A DNA stretch of 64,000 nt from the NCBI RefSeq assembly GCF_003255815.1, contig NC_037682.1:14722301-14786300 (forward strand), in the 5' to 3' direction. This DNA is from Theropithecus gelada. Taxonomy: Eukaryota; Chordata; Mammalia; Primates; Cercopithecidae. The notes under the pieces are model-generated. The model worked only from the letters and a program-made list of their open reading frames with translations. It did no database searches and was not told the origin of the DNA. The position numbers and the translations under genes are program-made. Positions 24,755 through 34,699 of the stretch are shown here, one piece after another. Numbering within the stretch: the first letter of the stretch is position 1; the number at the start of each line of letters is the position of its first letter.

Positions 24755-25626
24755 TTTTTTTTCTTGAAGTTTTCCTTGATTTTTTCACTTTCTCTTTTCA
24801 GACTGGGGTACTGAGCCACGATTTGTTCTCTCAACACACAGGTGTTTCTTTTCTCTGATTCAGGATTCCGAGAAGCTGCTGCACTGGGGACCACTCTTTT
24901 CTCAACCTCAACCTGAAAGTGTTTGCCTTCTAATTCATCGACTGGCTGGGTGCTTTCTAAAATGGAGTCATTGTTTTCAATGAGTTTCCAATCATCATTC
25001 TCCAGAAAGGAAAGAAATCTGCCATCCTTGCACAGAGCGTCCTTGATGGTTTCTCCTTTGAAAGCATAAACACAGAGTTTGCACCCTTTTTTGTGAAGCT
25101 TCCCACATTTAACAATCCTTCTTTTGTACTTCCCAATTCCAACTGCATGAATGTAAAATTTGACACATTCAGTCGATGCTTTGTCATGCCGGCCAAATAC
25201 GTGGTTATCTTCCTTCTGCTTATTTTTACTTTGGGAAAACGTAATGACCACATGGCAGCTTTCAGGGAAACAACTGAGGGGCATTCCCAGGTTTATGTAC
25301 CCTTGGATTCCTTCTGTGCCACGCACAAGCATTTCTTGGCCTTGGTGAGTTTCTATCTCTTTTCTGAGAGCCTGGAGAGTGTTGACAGCCATATATAAGC
25401 TACCATTCTCACTATGTGTGAGCTCATGTTTCATATTTTGGTTTTTCCTGTAGTTTACATCCAAGGTAACAAGTATTATCCTATTTTTGGGCATAGTCTG
25501 GTCTTCTGGATTTTTCTTAAGTGAATGGAATTCTTGAGCCTGGGTATTAGTTACGTCTCTTGGGCCTCTTCTAGACTCCATCCTCATTTGAGAAGTACTG
25601 GAATTATTCTGTTGCTTTTTAGAGAC
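24751..25626 (-). CDS. FAM111A: FAM111A, N-terminal half of the large coding exon, ending at a premature stop
   Basis: The exon starts after the acceptor TTTTTAG at 25628-25627 with codons VSKKQQNNSSTSQMRMESRR, in phase with the upstream ATG exon. It encodes 291 residues with the ubiquitin-like regions typical of FAM111 proteins (for example INLGMPLSCFPESCHVVITF and KLCVYAFKGETIKDALCKDG). It then runs into an A8 tract and stops: AAG AAA AAA AAG TAA. With the ATG exon the predicted product is 318 residues against 611 in human, so all of the protease domain is lost. Similarity to the human protein is high up to the break, with no other stop or frameshift. FAM111B, the paralogue upstream in the same orientation, keeps the full length. 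Confidence 0.88.
   Translation of the reverse strand, partial: VSKKQQNNSSTSQMRMESRRGPRDVTNTQAQEFHSLKKNPEDQTMPKNRIILVTLDVNYRKNQNMKHELTHSENGSLYMAVNTLQALRKEIETHQGQEMLVRGTEGIQGYINLGMPLSCFPESCHVVITFSQSKNKQKEDNHVFGRHDKASTECVKFYIHAVGIGKYKRRIVKCGKLHKKGCKLCVYAFKGETIKDALCKDGRFLSFLENDDWKLIENNDSILESTQPVDELEGKHFQVEVEKRVVPSAAASRNPESEKRNTCVLREQIVAQYPSLKRESEKIKENFKKKK
24755..24762 (-). other. FAM111A: FAM111A frame lesion: A8 tract and A_AAA_AAG slippery heptamer before TAA
   Basis: On the coding strand the sequence reads TTC AAG AAA AAA AAG TAA. From remembered human protein sequence (KKKMKV at this point) about 12 bases are expected between AAG and GTA, and 8 are present. Nine A residues would give an open frame of 610 codons, one residue shorter than human. 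The downstream frame is exactly -1, and the heptamer A_AAA_AAG lies in the correct phase for -1 slippage. Confidence 0.85.
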
Positions 25627-25927
25627 CTAAAAATAAATGTTAAGATACTTTAAAACTCTGAATGCAACCCTCGTCTTTTGTTTCTCTTTTCAGGTATGCA
25701 ATTCACAAAATTCCTATGAGAAACTTGGAACTAATCTAAAAGGGCCAGTGAATAGAATTAAATCACTGCTTGACATGGGATCCAAAATGAAAGCTTAGCT
25801 TCCTATAACATCTGTCAGATGAACTCTCGATACTACTACACTAGTGTATTTTTCTGAAAAATATGAGGGAAGAAACAAATTTTTTTCCCAGGTGCCTCTA
25901 AAACAGAGATTCTTAAAAGCTCACTAG

Positions 25928-26220
25928 CGGCCGGGCATGGTGGCTCACGTCTGCAATTCCAGCATTTTGGCAGGCCAAGGCAGGTGGATCACCTGAGGTC
26001 AGGAGTTCGAGACCAGCCTGACCAACATGGTGAAATCCCGTCTCCACTAAAAATACAGAAATTAGCCGGGTATGGTGGCATGCGCCTGTAGTCTCAGATA
26101 CTCGGGAGGCTGAGGCTGAAGAATTGCTTGAACCTGGGAGGTGCAGGTTGCACTGAGCCAAGATTGAGCCATTGCGCTCTAGCCTGGGCAACAAGAGTTG
26201 CTCCATCAACCCCCCCCCCA
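25928..26220 (+). mobile_element. Alu SINE (AluS-like) with target-site duplication
   Basis: It starts 'cggccgggcatggtggctcac' and ends in an unusual C-rich rather than A-rich tail (ccccccccc). Imperfect 12-base flanking duplications AAAGCTCACTAG and AAAGTCCACTAG mark the insertion. It is in antisense orientation inside the FAM111A intron. Confidence 0.9.
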
Positions 26221-28054
26221 AATAAAGTCCACTAGTATTTGAAATAGTTTTATTTCAGGACTTGTTTATTATCTTCAGCTGTATAATTTTTATATTTCCT
26301 GAGGACAATGATAAATTACAGCAAAAAAATTGTTCTTGAAATACTGAATTCAGCAATAGGCTACTACAATTTATTATAAGCATGACATATTAAACAAAAT
26401 CATCATTATTTAACTAATCATTTGGTTATAATATAGTTATTTGTGACATAAATACTTTGATTCACCCAGCATATAGCATGAAAAGAACTCAAATTATTTT
26501 CTCTATTACATCAACTAATCCCCAAATTTTATAAAATAAGGAGGAACAAACATGACTTATCTGTCCTTTTGATGGAGAAACTAAGGCACTGAAAGTTTTT
26601 CTTGTAGACGTCTTTTCTAGGGTCACATGATAACCAATAAATAGAGTATCAAAATTGCAATTCCTAATCCAATTATTTTTTCCATTGGACTAGTGTATAT
26701 ATTCTTTTTGGTAAACTTTGCATTTATGATTGTCATTTTTGTAGGGCATTATCTTAAGAAACAGGGGTGAAGGTGGGGAGTGGAATTAAATAAAGAGGAT
26801 TAATCAAATAGTAGAAACTCGATGAAAAATTAGAGTGTCTGTTTCTTATGTCTAAAAAACACATTTTTCCCAAGTCATATTCATCATGGCATGGGTACCA
26901 GCAGATATGGGTCCATATGCCAGCAATGGCCCTTACTGCTACTGGGAATAACAATGCCAGGAATATTGTAAAGATTAAGTGTAGCATCATTGTATGACAA
27001 TGCCTAGCACAATGACTAGCACATGTTAACATTTGTTTCTCTTCTTTATACTAATATTCCAGATCAAAAATAAATAAATAAAAGGGACTTAAGGTAATAC
27101 AGATTTCCTTGGGCACACATATGAACTCTCAAAGAGCATCCCTTCAGCCTAAGGCTATCAGAAACATCTTTTCATACACCCTATTGGAGTACTATGATAA
27201 ATTTCCTATTTATTAAAGTGACTCTTGGGTAGACATAGACACCTCTGAAAGGGGAAGAGGAATAGGATATAGTAATTAGCTCTGTCATGGAATAGGATAG
27301 AGAAAAACATAACTAAGTTTGCCTTAGACTTTTTAGATACTTGGATATTCTAGTTTTCCAGAACCAGGACAAAACAAAACAAGTTGAGAAATTGTAAGCT
27401 GCATACTCAAATGTTTATCATTCTTCAACATTTTTCTTGATAAATTCAAGGAGCATTTTAGACTCAGGGAAAGATACAATTGTTTGATATGATAACAGAG
27501 CCCAATCAGTAGAAAAAGGCCCAATTACATGTCATTAAACTTAACTCCAAGTCTTCACTTCATTCCTGTCTTAAGCAACAACTCACTTGCTCCCTCTTCT
27601 CCAATAAACAAATTGAAGATTTGTCAGAATCCTTCCTGACTTCCTAACAAGGTTATGGTAAGAACAAATATATCAAAAAATTGTTTTATAAACTGTATTC
27701 AAACGTGGGTTATAATTACGATTGAATAGATCAGCCACATTTGGAATGGTATACGTTTTCATGCTATGAAATTGCATTAATTTTGGTTTATTACATAGTT
27801 TACTGTAACATACTGTATTGAAGTTTTTGTTGTTATTCAAGAAATATTAAAATAGTTTTTCATTAAAGACTGCTTTGATATAGCCAAGATTTGTATTACA
27901 ACTCCCTTCCCCATGCTACCCCCAAAATAGAAAGGATAAAATAAGTAAGGACAATTTTAGTTATTTAATATTTCCAACACTCAAGGTAATTTCTTGGCAA
28001 GAAGAACTATAAAACCCAATGCCAAGGATAGGTAAGTCTAATATTGGTAAACAG

Positions 28055-28395
28055 GCTTTAGTATCCGTGGGTTCTGTATCTATGGGTTCAACCAACTGCA
28101 GATTGAAAATATTTTGGGAATAAAAACTAGTGTGCCTGAACTAAACATGCATGACTTTTTTTCTTGTCATTATTCCCTAAGCAATATAGTATATCAACAT
28201 TTTACATAGCATTTACCTCTTATTAGGTAATATAAATAATCCAGAGATGATTTAAAGTATACAGGAGGATATGATACATTATATGCCAATACTATGCCAT
28301 GTTATGTGAATAATTTGAACATTCATGGATTTTGGTATCCAAGGGAGATCCTGGAACAAATCCCACATGGATACCAAGGGATGACTAGATTACAT
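28055..28395. mobile_element. Tigger-type MITE (nonautonomous DNA transposon)
   Basis: The ends are inverted versions of each other by pattern ('tagtatccgtgggttc' at the left; 'catggataccaagggatgac' at the right), with an inner 'gagatgatttaaagtat' block typical of a common primate MITE. It carries no open frame. Confidence 0.55.
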
Positions 28396-28416
28396 AAGTA
28401 GAATTTACAGACATAC

Positions 28417-28497
28417 CGGAGAAAAATAGTGATCGATTTTCATATTACATTTTTCATTGACTGAGTGCTTCTGTGACCTCTGCTTCTTACAGCTCAT
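28417..28497 (-). CDS. FAM111A: FAM111A first coding exon (27 codons)
   Basis: The exon reads MSCKKQRSQKHSVNEKCNMK followed by IDHYFSP and ends exactly at a codon boundary before the donor GTATGT. It is too short to stand out as an open frame but matches the human FAM111A start nearly residue for residue. The KIDHYFSP segment is the PIP box through which FAM111A binds PCNA at replication forks (human has Glu for Asp). A plausible acceptor, TATTTCAG (AG at 28528-28527), lies upstream, leaving about 29 bases of 5' UTR in this exon. The exon and its motif are intact, so a truncated product could still reach PCNA. Confidence 0.9.
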
Positions 28498-29099
28498 GAT
28501 GGCTTGAAGATGAATGGATGGTTCAGCTGAAATACTAATTTCAAATTTTCAAGTTACAGCAGTATCTTCAAAGCTGTCATTAATTGTACAGAGGAAAAGA
28601 TTAGCTGGTGTCCTATGTCCCATCTTTCCCCTTGAGCTCCAGCCTTGCTCTCCCTGGAGATGGTACCTTAGCAAATAGATAGTTTATTCACCAACTATAA
28701 TCACCTCAACAATAAAAGCTCCCTTTTCCAGAATACTGCGTGTCAGGCACTTCATGAAAATTATATTAAACACTTTATGAAAATTATCTCTAGTTGCAAA
28801 TTCCTATAGATACTATGCAAATTAGGTATATTTACACTTTGCTGAGGAAAGTATAGCTTAGAGAAGGTAGATGAGCTGCCCAAGGCCAGAGCTATGTGGC
28901 AGAGATGGAATTCAAATGCAGGTATAAATAATATAATAATTTTCAGTTGGAAATGTCAAAAAGGTGTTCTACTTACATTGATGTTAAAATCTGGTCTCCA
29001 TTTAAGATGAAGACGGCAAGGGAAGATAAAATTACAGGGAAGTGGTGAGGAAAGAGCTGATGAAAGAAACTTGGAATGAGATTTTAAAAAGAAATCTGG

Positions 29100-29408
29100 G
29101 GCCGGGTGCGGTGGCTCACGCCTGTAATCCCAGCACTTTGGGAGGCTGAGACAGGTGGATCACGAGGTCAGGAGATTGAGACCATCCTGGCTAACATGGT
29201 GAAACCCCGTCTCTACTAAAAAAAAAGTACAAAAATTAGCCAGGTGCAGTGGCGGGCGCCTGTAGTCCCAGCTACACTGGAGGCTGAGGCAGGAGAATGG
29301 CTTGAACCTGGGAGGCGGAGCTTGCAGTGAGTGGAGATCGCGCCACTGCACTCCAGCCTGGACGACAGAGCGAGACTCCGTCTCAAAAAAAAAAAAAAAA
29401 AAAAAAAG
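29100..29408 (+). mobile_element. AluY-like SINE with perfect target-site duplication
   Basis: Full length, from 'ggccgggtgcggtggctcac' to an A23 tail. Identical 12-base duplications AAAGAAATCTGG lie at 29088-29099 and 29409-29420. It has 'gagatcgcgccactgc', unlike the monkey-type copies elsewhere in the window. Confidence 0.94.
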
Positions 29409-30218
29409 AAAGAAATCTGGAAAGTGTGCCAGGTATGATAGTCAGAAACCTTAGGTTGCTGCTTTAGATTTTTTGTTTAAAGAGGTATTTTTCCTTCTAT
29501 CTCTCCTCTGATGTCTCCCTAGAAGAGGATGAACAAACTTTAAATAAAATAGTGACATCTTCAATAGTAATAAATACCGCTAGAAAAACAAATACCATTC
29601 AGGGCAGCAGCCGTGTCTGTCCTTAGTACCTCAATATCTAAAAACTATGTCTGAGACATGTCAGGCCCTTGAAAAAGATACATTTCTAAAGGTACATTCA
29701 ATAAACAAATGGAATAGGCATACAGTGTACTATGCCCTTTTCTAAATGCTTTTCATCAACTACCTCATGTAATTCTTACAACCCTATGAGATAGGTACTA
29801 TCATCTCATTTTACTGGCAAAGAGCTGGAACACCCAGGGAGCTTAAACTTCTACTCAAGGTCATACAACTCAGAGAATATACTTTCAAGACTTTTTATTA
29901 TGAAAAATTTATTAGAGAAAAAAATGAGAGAATGGTATAATGAACCTGTACATACCTATCACATAGTTAACAATTGTTCATTTTTGCCAACTTATATAAC
30001 AGTGAAACAGTAAAAGAACTAACATAACTAACTCTATTTTTGTTCACGGGGCCTTTACCCATTCATGCATGGAGGGGAGGTTAATTTTAGAGCAGTGAGA
30101 TAATATGCAAAAACATGTAGTTTTAAAAACTAACTCTGGGATTAAAGGGAAAGTATGTAAACAACTACACATCGTTAAAAATTTATGGGAGGGTTGTGAT
30201 GTGGAGAATAAATATAAT

Positions 30219-30961
30219 CTTTAGATAACTTCCATTTGACAAGAAATACAGGGGCTAGAACATAAACAACAACATGTAGAAGCAGCTCAGGAAATCAACA
30301 TGCTATAGAGACAACTTATCTGTTCTCTTCAACAAATGAATGCTTGGGCTCACTGGAACATCAGGACAAAGACATTCCCAACCTTCTTGGACCCCTGACG
30401 GTGCTCAGATGTCTGCAGTCAATGGTCACTTCTTGATTGTAAATCCCTTCTCTTCCCCATGCCCTTAACATAAAGAGCCTGAAACTTGCACTCACTTAAG
30501 AGGGTACTTTGGGATGCTAGTCTGCCAACTTTTCAGTTTGCTGGCTCTCTGATGGAACCTGCTTTTCCTCCCACCAACTCTCATCTCTGATGTTTGGCTT
30601 TGAGGTGTGAGTTGCTGAACTTGGGTTTGGCTACCCTTACACCATCCTTTTATTTTACTAGATGATTTATGTTACAGCTAGAAACATCATGACATTTAAA
30701 CGCTAATGGTCACTTCCCATCTCTAAAAATTACGTACTTTTTCTTATATAATCACAATGCTGATTTATTCATACTAGGATCTAACTGAAGTACACAATTT
30801 CCTTTATATGTCTTATACAGCTCTTTTGTTCTAGAAAAAGCATTGATTTGTTGAAGAGAACAGAGAAATTATCTCTAGAGAATGTTCACCTCCTGGGTTG
30901 CTTCCTCATGTCATTGTTCATCTAGCCCCTGTATTTCTTGTCAAATGGAAGTTATCTAAAG
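30219..30961. repeat. Inverted repeat with perfect 41-bp outer arms
   Basis: 30219-30259 is the exact reverse complement of 30921-30961 (41 of 41). Homology continues inward at roughly 75-80 percent to about 30345 on the left and 30838 on the right. The loop of about 490 bases includes text resembling an LTR end ('gaacttgggtttggctaccc' near 30617). A diverged third copy of the arm family occurs near 45695-45735 ('acaagaaatacaggg'), so the arms are probably two copies of one repeat family in opposite orientation. Confidence 0.8.
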
Positions 30962-31285
30962 GCTACGTTTACTCTCGTAACCATTCCACTATGGAGCAAG
31001 AGTCCTGGCTTTCTAGTTTACTGTCAATCAATGACTAAGGAAATTCATTTAGCCTTTCTGTGCCTCAATTTCTTGTTTGTAAAAAGAGGCAATGATTCTA
31101 AATGAGATAATGAATATGGAAGTGCTAAAATAATGTTAGACCTTATAAGACCGTCTGAGTTCAAATATCAGGTAGCCACTTCCTAGCTGCATGACCTTGG
31201 GCATATTAATTAACTATTCTTCCTTCATTTTCCTCACCCTAAGATGGGAATCAACCTTGTTATGAAGATTAAGAAATACACTGTG

Positions 31286-31565
31286 GTCTGGGCACGGTAG
31301 CTCATGCCTATAATCCCAGCACTTTGGGAGGCCAAGGCTGATGAATCACTTGAGGTCAGGAGTTTGAGACCAGGTTGGCCAACCTGGTGAAAACCTGTCT
31401 CCACTAAGAATTTAAAACTAGCTGGGCATGGTGGTGGGTGCCTGTAATCCCAGCTACTTGGGAGGCTGAGGCAGGAGAATGGCTTGTACCTGGGCGGCAG
31501 AGGTTTCAGTGGGCTGAGATCATACCACTGCCCTCCAGCCTGACCAACAGAGCAAGATGCCATCT
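31286..31565 (+). mobile_element. Alu SINE followed by compound microsatellite
   Basis: It starts 'ctgggcacggtagctcatgcc' and ends 'agcaagatgccatctctctc'. The A-tail is replaced by CT, CA and TA dinucleotide runs reaching about 31670, a common fate of Alu tails. Confidence 0.88.
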
Positions 31566-31672
31566 CTCTCTCTCTCTCACATACACACTATATATATACA
31601 CACATATATATATGCAATCTATCTATACATAGTATGTGTGTGTGTATATGTATATAAAGAGAGAGCATGCAA
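31566..31672. repeat. Compound (CT)n/(CA)n/(TA)n/(GT)n microsatellite
   Basis: Consecutive dinucleotide runs: ctctctct, cacacta, tatatata, then tgtgtgtgtg and tatatgtatata. It abuts the 3' end of the Alu and is likely polymorphic. Confidence 0.85.
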
Positions 31673-32189
31673 AGCCTTTAAAACGCTGCCTGTAATAGGT
31701 TGCCCAGTAAATAATCAATAAAAAGGTGATGTAAATGTTATCAATATCAATACACTCACTACAGGGGTACTTTTTAAACAGCAGAGAACCTAGGAAAACA
31801 AAAATAGAAAATATATAATTGCGGAACTGGTCTATGTTGCAACATCCTTAAATGCAAGAACTTGTTGCCCAACTATTAAGAAAATCTAGGGATTCACTGT
31901 GTCTGTTTATGAAGTCTCATCTTATGAAGTCTGAGAGAGGATCCAGCTGCTTTAGGAGTGATTAATAGACACAGACTAAAAAGAAAATAAAATGGGCAGA
32001 AAGAAACATGAATTTTGCATGTACATGAGCAATCACAGTGGAAAGGGGCAAGAGGTTAAGAAAACACTCCAATATCCTCTCTTTCCTACATTGTTTCCAG
32101 TATCCAGGATGAATCAGATTATATCAAAATATAAAGAACTCTTAGCTATCCTATACCAACCCTTGTTTTATACTTGAGGTCAGGGTTCT

Positions 32190-32196
32190 ACTTACC
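32190..32196 (-). promoter_or_regulatory. FAM111A: Candidate splice donor of a FAM111A 5' UTR exon
   Basis: On the minus strand TTTAG|GTAAGT is a strong donor (GT at 32195-32194). It lies downstream of the CpG island, as expected for a noncoding first or second exon. A further GTAAGT lies at 32512-32507. Exon ends upstream were not resolved. Confidence 0.4.
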
Positions 32197-32282
32197 TAAA
32201 TGACTTGCTTGGCTTCCTACAGCAAAGGGATAAAGCAGTGCGGCCTGGGGCCCATGTCCAGCCCACCTGACAGCTCCCCTTA

Positions 32283-32400
32283 GGAATTTCTCTCTCAATC
32301 TCTCCTTCCTTCCCTCTCTTCTTCCCCCTCTCTGCCTCCCTCCCTCTCCTCCCCTCCTTCACTCTCCCTCTCTTCCTGCTTCTCCCCACCCCAACCCCCA
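32283..32400 (+). repeat. Polypyrimidine tract
   Basis: About 115 bases almost wholly C and T on the plus strand (ctctctcaatctctccttcc and onward), beside the FAM111A promoter island. It could adopt triplex DNA. The open frames across it are low-complexity artefacts. Confidence 0.75.
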
Positions 32401-33145
32401 CTTTCTGCCTTTCCAGGGGCAAGGGCAGGAGTCGAGGCCAACTCTAAGCCTCTTCCAATCTTACCACGCCGCCCCGCTCCCTCCCCCCGACCCCGCAAAC
32501 AAGGGGACTTACAGCACCACCAAAATAAAACTTGTGTCCTCCCGACTCCCCAGATGGGTGGCGCTGTCAGTCCCTGACTTCCGGGCACCCAGCTCCCTCC
32601 CCTCCCAGTCGGGACTCGAGCCCGCTGCGGCCGCGCCGTACCCCGTGGAGCACCCCAGCGCTCTATGTGCTCTCTCACTGCGCGCCTCGCCAGCACTGGG
32701 CCTGGAATCCAGCGCTCAGTGCACGTCCCGCTCGCATTTGAGGAAGCAAAGACTCCAGAGCTCCAGCTCGGCGGGAAACGGAGCAGGTGGGGCTAGGGGT
32801 TTGAATCGCCAGCCTTTTAAGGTTGTCTGCGAACCAGTTGGTTACTTTCTTTCACTTTTAAATCAGCCGTGCCTCTTCCGCCTAAACCTCCCACGCACCT
32901 CTCCCCTCTTCTGTCTCTCCTTTCTTTTGCTTCTATGGACCACTGGAAAAGCGGGGAGACTGGCCGTTCGGGGGCCTCAGGTAGCTGCAGCGTGCAGTAC
33001 TTGACGCTGTGTTTATATCAGCCAGCACTGCCAGTCTGAAACAAAACTTTCTGAACTTCCTAATCCCCAGAGCCAGCGTGAGAAGCAGACTTGAGCCTGT
33101 TCTCTTCCCTTGAACTTTTCTTTTCCACGAGTACAACAAAAAACA

Positions 33146-33225
33146 ACTCACCTGGGGAATGGCTTGTCTGGCCGATGGACTGAAAGATACTGGAGTTTGT
33201 CTTTCTCTTTAGACAGCAACTCACC
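33146..33225 (-). promoter_or_regulatory. FAM111A: Two alternative first-exon splice donors of FAM111A
   Basis: GTGAGT occurs twice in the promoter island on the minus strand, at 33151-33146 after CCCCAG and at 33224-33219 after AAGTAG. Both fit the donor consensus perfectly over seven or more positions. They suggest two alternative 5' UTR first exons with starts above about 33250. Confidence 0.5.
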
Positions 33226-33448
33226 TACTTCAGAAGCCGATTGGCTGCGGTGGGGATACCTGGTGGCATGCAAAAAAAGAGTGGTTGGAAAGGCAAGGCC
33301 GAGGGAGCGCGCCCATCCTACGCATCCACAGCGCCCCTCCTTGACGCCGCAAGCAGGACCCTGTCTCACTGACCTCGCTGCCCACGGCGGTCCTTGCCTC
33401 CTTCTATTCTCCGGGTTTCCCCAGTCCCGAGTATTGGAAAGCGTGAAC

Positions 33449-33520
33449 GAAAGCGAACGCGTCCTAGTCGCGGGTAGGTTGGCCTGGGCGGGGCTGCAGA
33501 GGGAGCAGGAAATGAAAACT
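33449..33520. promoter_or_regulatory. IRF/ISRE-like motifs in the FAM111A promoter
   Basis: GAAAGCGAAC (33449-33458) and GGAAATGAAAACT (33508-33520) each differ from the GAAANNGAAA interferon-response core at one position or in spacing. They lie within the CpG island. Function is speculative. Confidence 0.25.
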
Positions 33521-33539
33521 CAGATGTGGGAGGAGCTGG

Positions 33540-33729
33540 GACTTTGGCGGCAGAGCCACTGTAGCAGCTTGAGTCTCGCGCGCGCGGGAAGCGGAGGTGG
33601 AAGTCGGCGCGCAAGAATGTGCCTGTCCTCGCCTGTACATCATGGCTGGGGAGGAGGCGCGGAGGCACCAGGCTGGGGTCTGCAGCGCGCCATCTGCTGC
33701 AGCCCACAGGAGGCGCTGAGGCTAGTTGG
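33540..33729 (+). ncRNA. Possible first exon of a divergent FAM111A-DT-like transcript
   Basis: The plus-strand side of the CpG island ends in the strong donor TTGG|GTAAGT at 33730. Human has a divergent noncoding transcript at FAM111A, so a similar RNA here is reasonable. The start is arbitrary, set at the E2F-like motif, and no coding potential is evident. Confidence 0.3.
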
Positions 33730-33740
33730 GTAAGTGGGGA

Positions 33741-34376
33741 CATTCAGGTTTCCCAGGGGGCGGCATCCCCAGCAGATGGGATAGGCCTGGACACTCGGAC
33801 AAAATCACTAAGAAGCCGCGGATGCAGGAAGAGTAAACGTCCTTGTCATAAATCGATTCTCTAAACGTTCATCAATATGTGGAGACGTTTATGATAGTGA
33901 TGAAGAAGATGATATGGGCTCTAGGAATATGCATCTGAAAGCTGATGATCAAAGAAGATTGGAGAGGGTTTTCAAGGCAGCGTGCTGTTTAAGAACCTGC
34001 ATTCTGAGTAGATGTGTTTTGGAGAAGGCGACTACAGTCACAAAGGGGACGACTTTTATGCAATCGACAGAGGACTATATGATGTATATAAACAGATAGG
34101 GTTGAGTGGTGTGTTGGTAACTACAAAACGCGTGGGAATTTGGAGGAAGGAACTGGCGTTAAATGCATGCACAATACACCAAGGGAAGCTAAAATTACTG
34201 CTTCATCTCCTGTGGGTTCTTTGGGGTTTGGATAGAGTAAACTTAAAACATTTGAATGCTGACTTTTTCTGTGATACTCACTTTTGGAATCTGTGCATTC
34301 CTACATTCAGAAAGGGTAATCACAGCTAGTACCCAGCATCCAAACAGTGGCAGCCAAGAGTTCTACTCTGGAGACA
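33741..34376 (+). other. Unidentified sequence with open-frame traces
   Basis: Two adjacent plus-strand frames (33853-34099 and 34012-34329) give an acidic stretch CGDVYDSDEEDDMGSRNMH and, in another frame, GDYSHKGDDFYAIDRGLYDV. The impression is of a decayed retrocopy with a frame break, or chance. I do not recognise a family. Confidence 0.25.
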
Positions 34377-34477
34377 ATTTTCGTTCTTTCTTTCTTTCCT
34401 TCTTTCATTCCTTCCTTCTTTCTCTTTCTCTTTTTTCTTTTATTCTTCCTTCCTTCCATCCTTCTTCTCTTTCTTTT

Positions 34478-34544
<67 letters not shown>

Positions 34545-34652
34545 CTTTCTCTCCCTTCCTTCCTTCTTTCTTCTTTTTTCTTTTCTCTTTGTTTCTCTCT
34601 CAATTTTCTCCCTCCCTCCTTCCTTCCTTTCTTCCTTCTTTCTCTTTTGCCT
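34377..34652 (+). repeat. (CTTT)n-rich pyrimidine microsatellite
   Basis: A C/T-only region with a pure CTTT tetranucleotide block of about 80 bases (about 34466-34545) flanked by CTTC and CCTT variants. It lies about 650 bases from the FAM111A promoter island. The open frames over it (poly Phe/Ser/Leu, or Lys/Glu/Arg) are artefacts. Confidence 0.9.
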
Positions 34653-34699
34653 GTTTTACATTTCAATGTGTAAGCAAATGGTGATTAAAGGAAAATAGG

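Larger units (their letters stand above)
25627..28416 (-). other. FAM111A: FAM111A intron between the ATG exon and the large coding exon
   Basis: Bounded by the donor GTATGT (28416-28411) and the acceptor AG (25628-25627). It contains an Alu (25928-26220), a probable MIR piece near 26560-26650 and a DNA-transposon MITE (28055-28395). The rest is AT-rich with no exon signal. Confidence 0.85.
28527..32189 (-). other. FAM111A: FAM111A 5' intron, repeat-rich
   Basis: Between the ATG exon and the candidate 5' UTR exons. It contains MIR-like pieces (about 28790-28925, 29720-29880, 31000-31130, 31146-31230), two Alu copies, a long inverted repeat (30219-30961) and a compound microsatellite. No coding exon is seen. 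Confidence 0.65.
32450..33740. promoter_or_regulatory. FAM111A: FAM111A CpG-island promoter, probably bidirectional
   Basis: A GC- and CpG-rich island sits about 4-5 kb above the FAM111A ATG exon, at the distance expected from human. On the minus strand it holds two strong donors, CCCAG|GTGAGT (33151-33146) and AGTAG|GTGAGT (33224-33219), which would end alternative noncoding first exons. On the plus strand TTGG|GTAAGT at 33730 would start an intron of a divergent transcript. Cell-cycle-type motifs are visible: GGCGGGAAAC (32770-32779), TTTGAA (32800-32805) and TTTGGCGG (33543-33550). FAM111 genes are cell-cycle regulated in human, which agrees. Motif use is inferred. Confidence 0.7.

Noticed and set aside
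31438..31632. Frames with WEAEAGEW or PGFKPFSCLSL-type peptides here and at other Alu copies
   Set aside because: These are well-known translated Alu sequences, not genes.
34256..34684. Open frames rich in Phe, Ser and Leu, or Lys, Glu and Arg on the other strand
   Set aside because: They are translations of the CTTT microsatellite.
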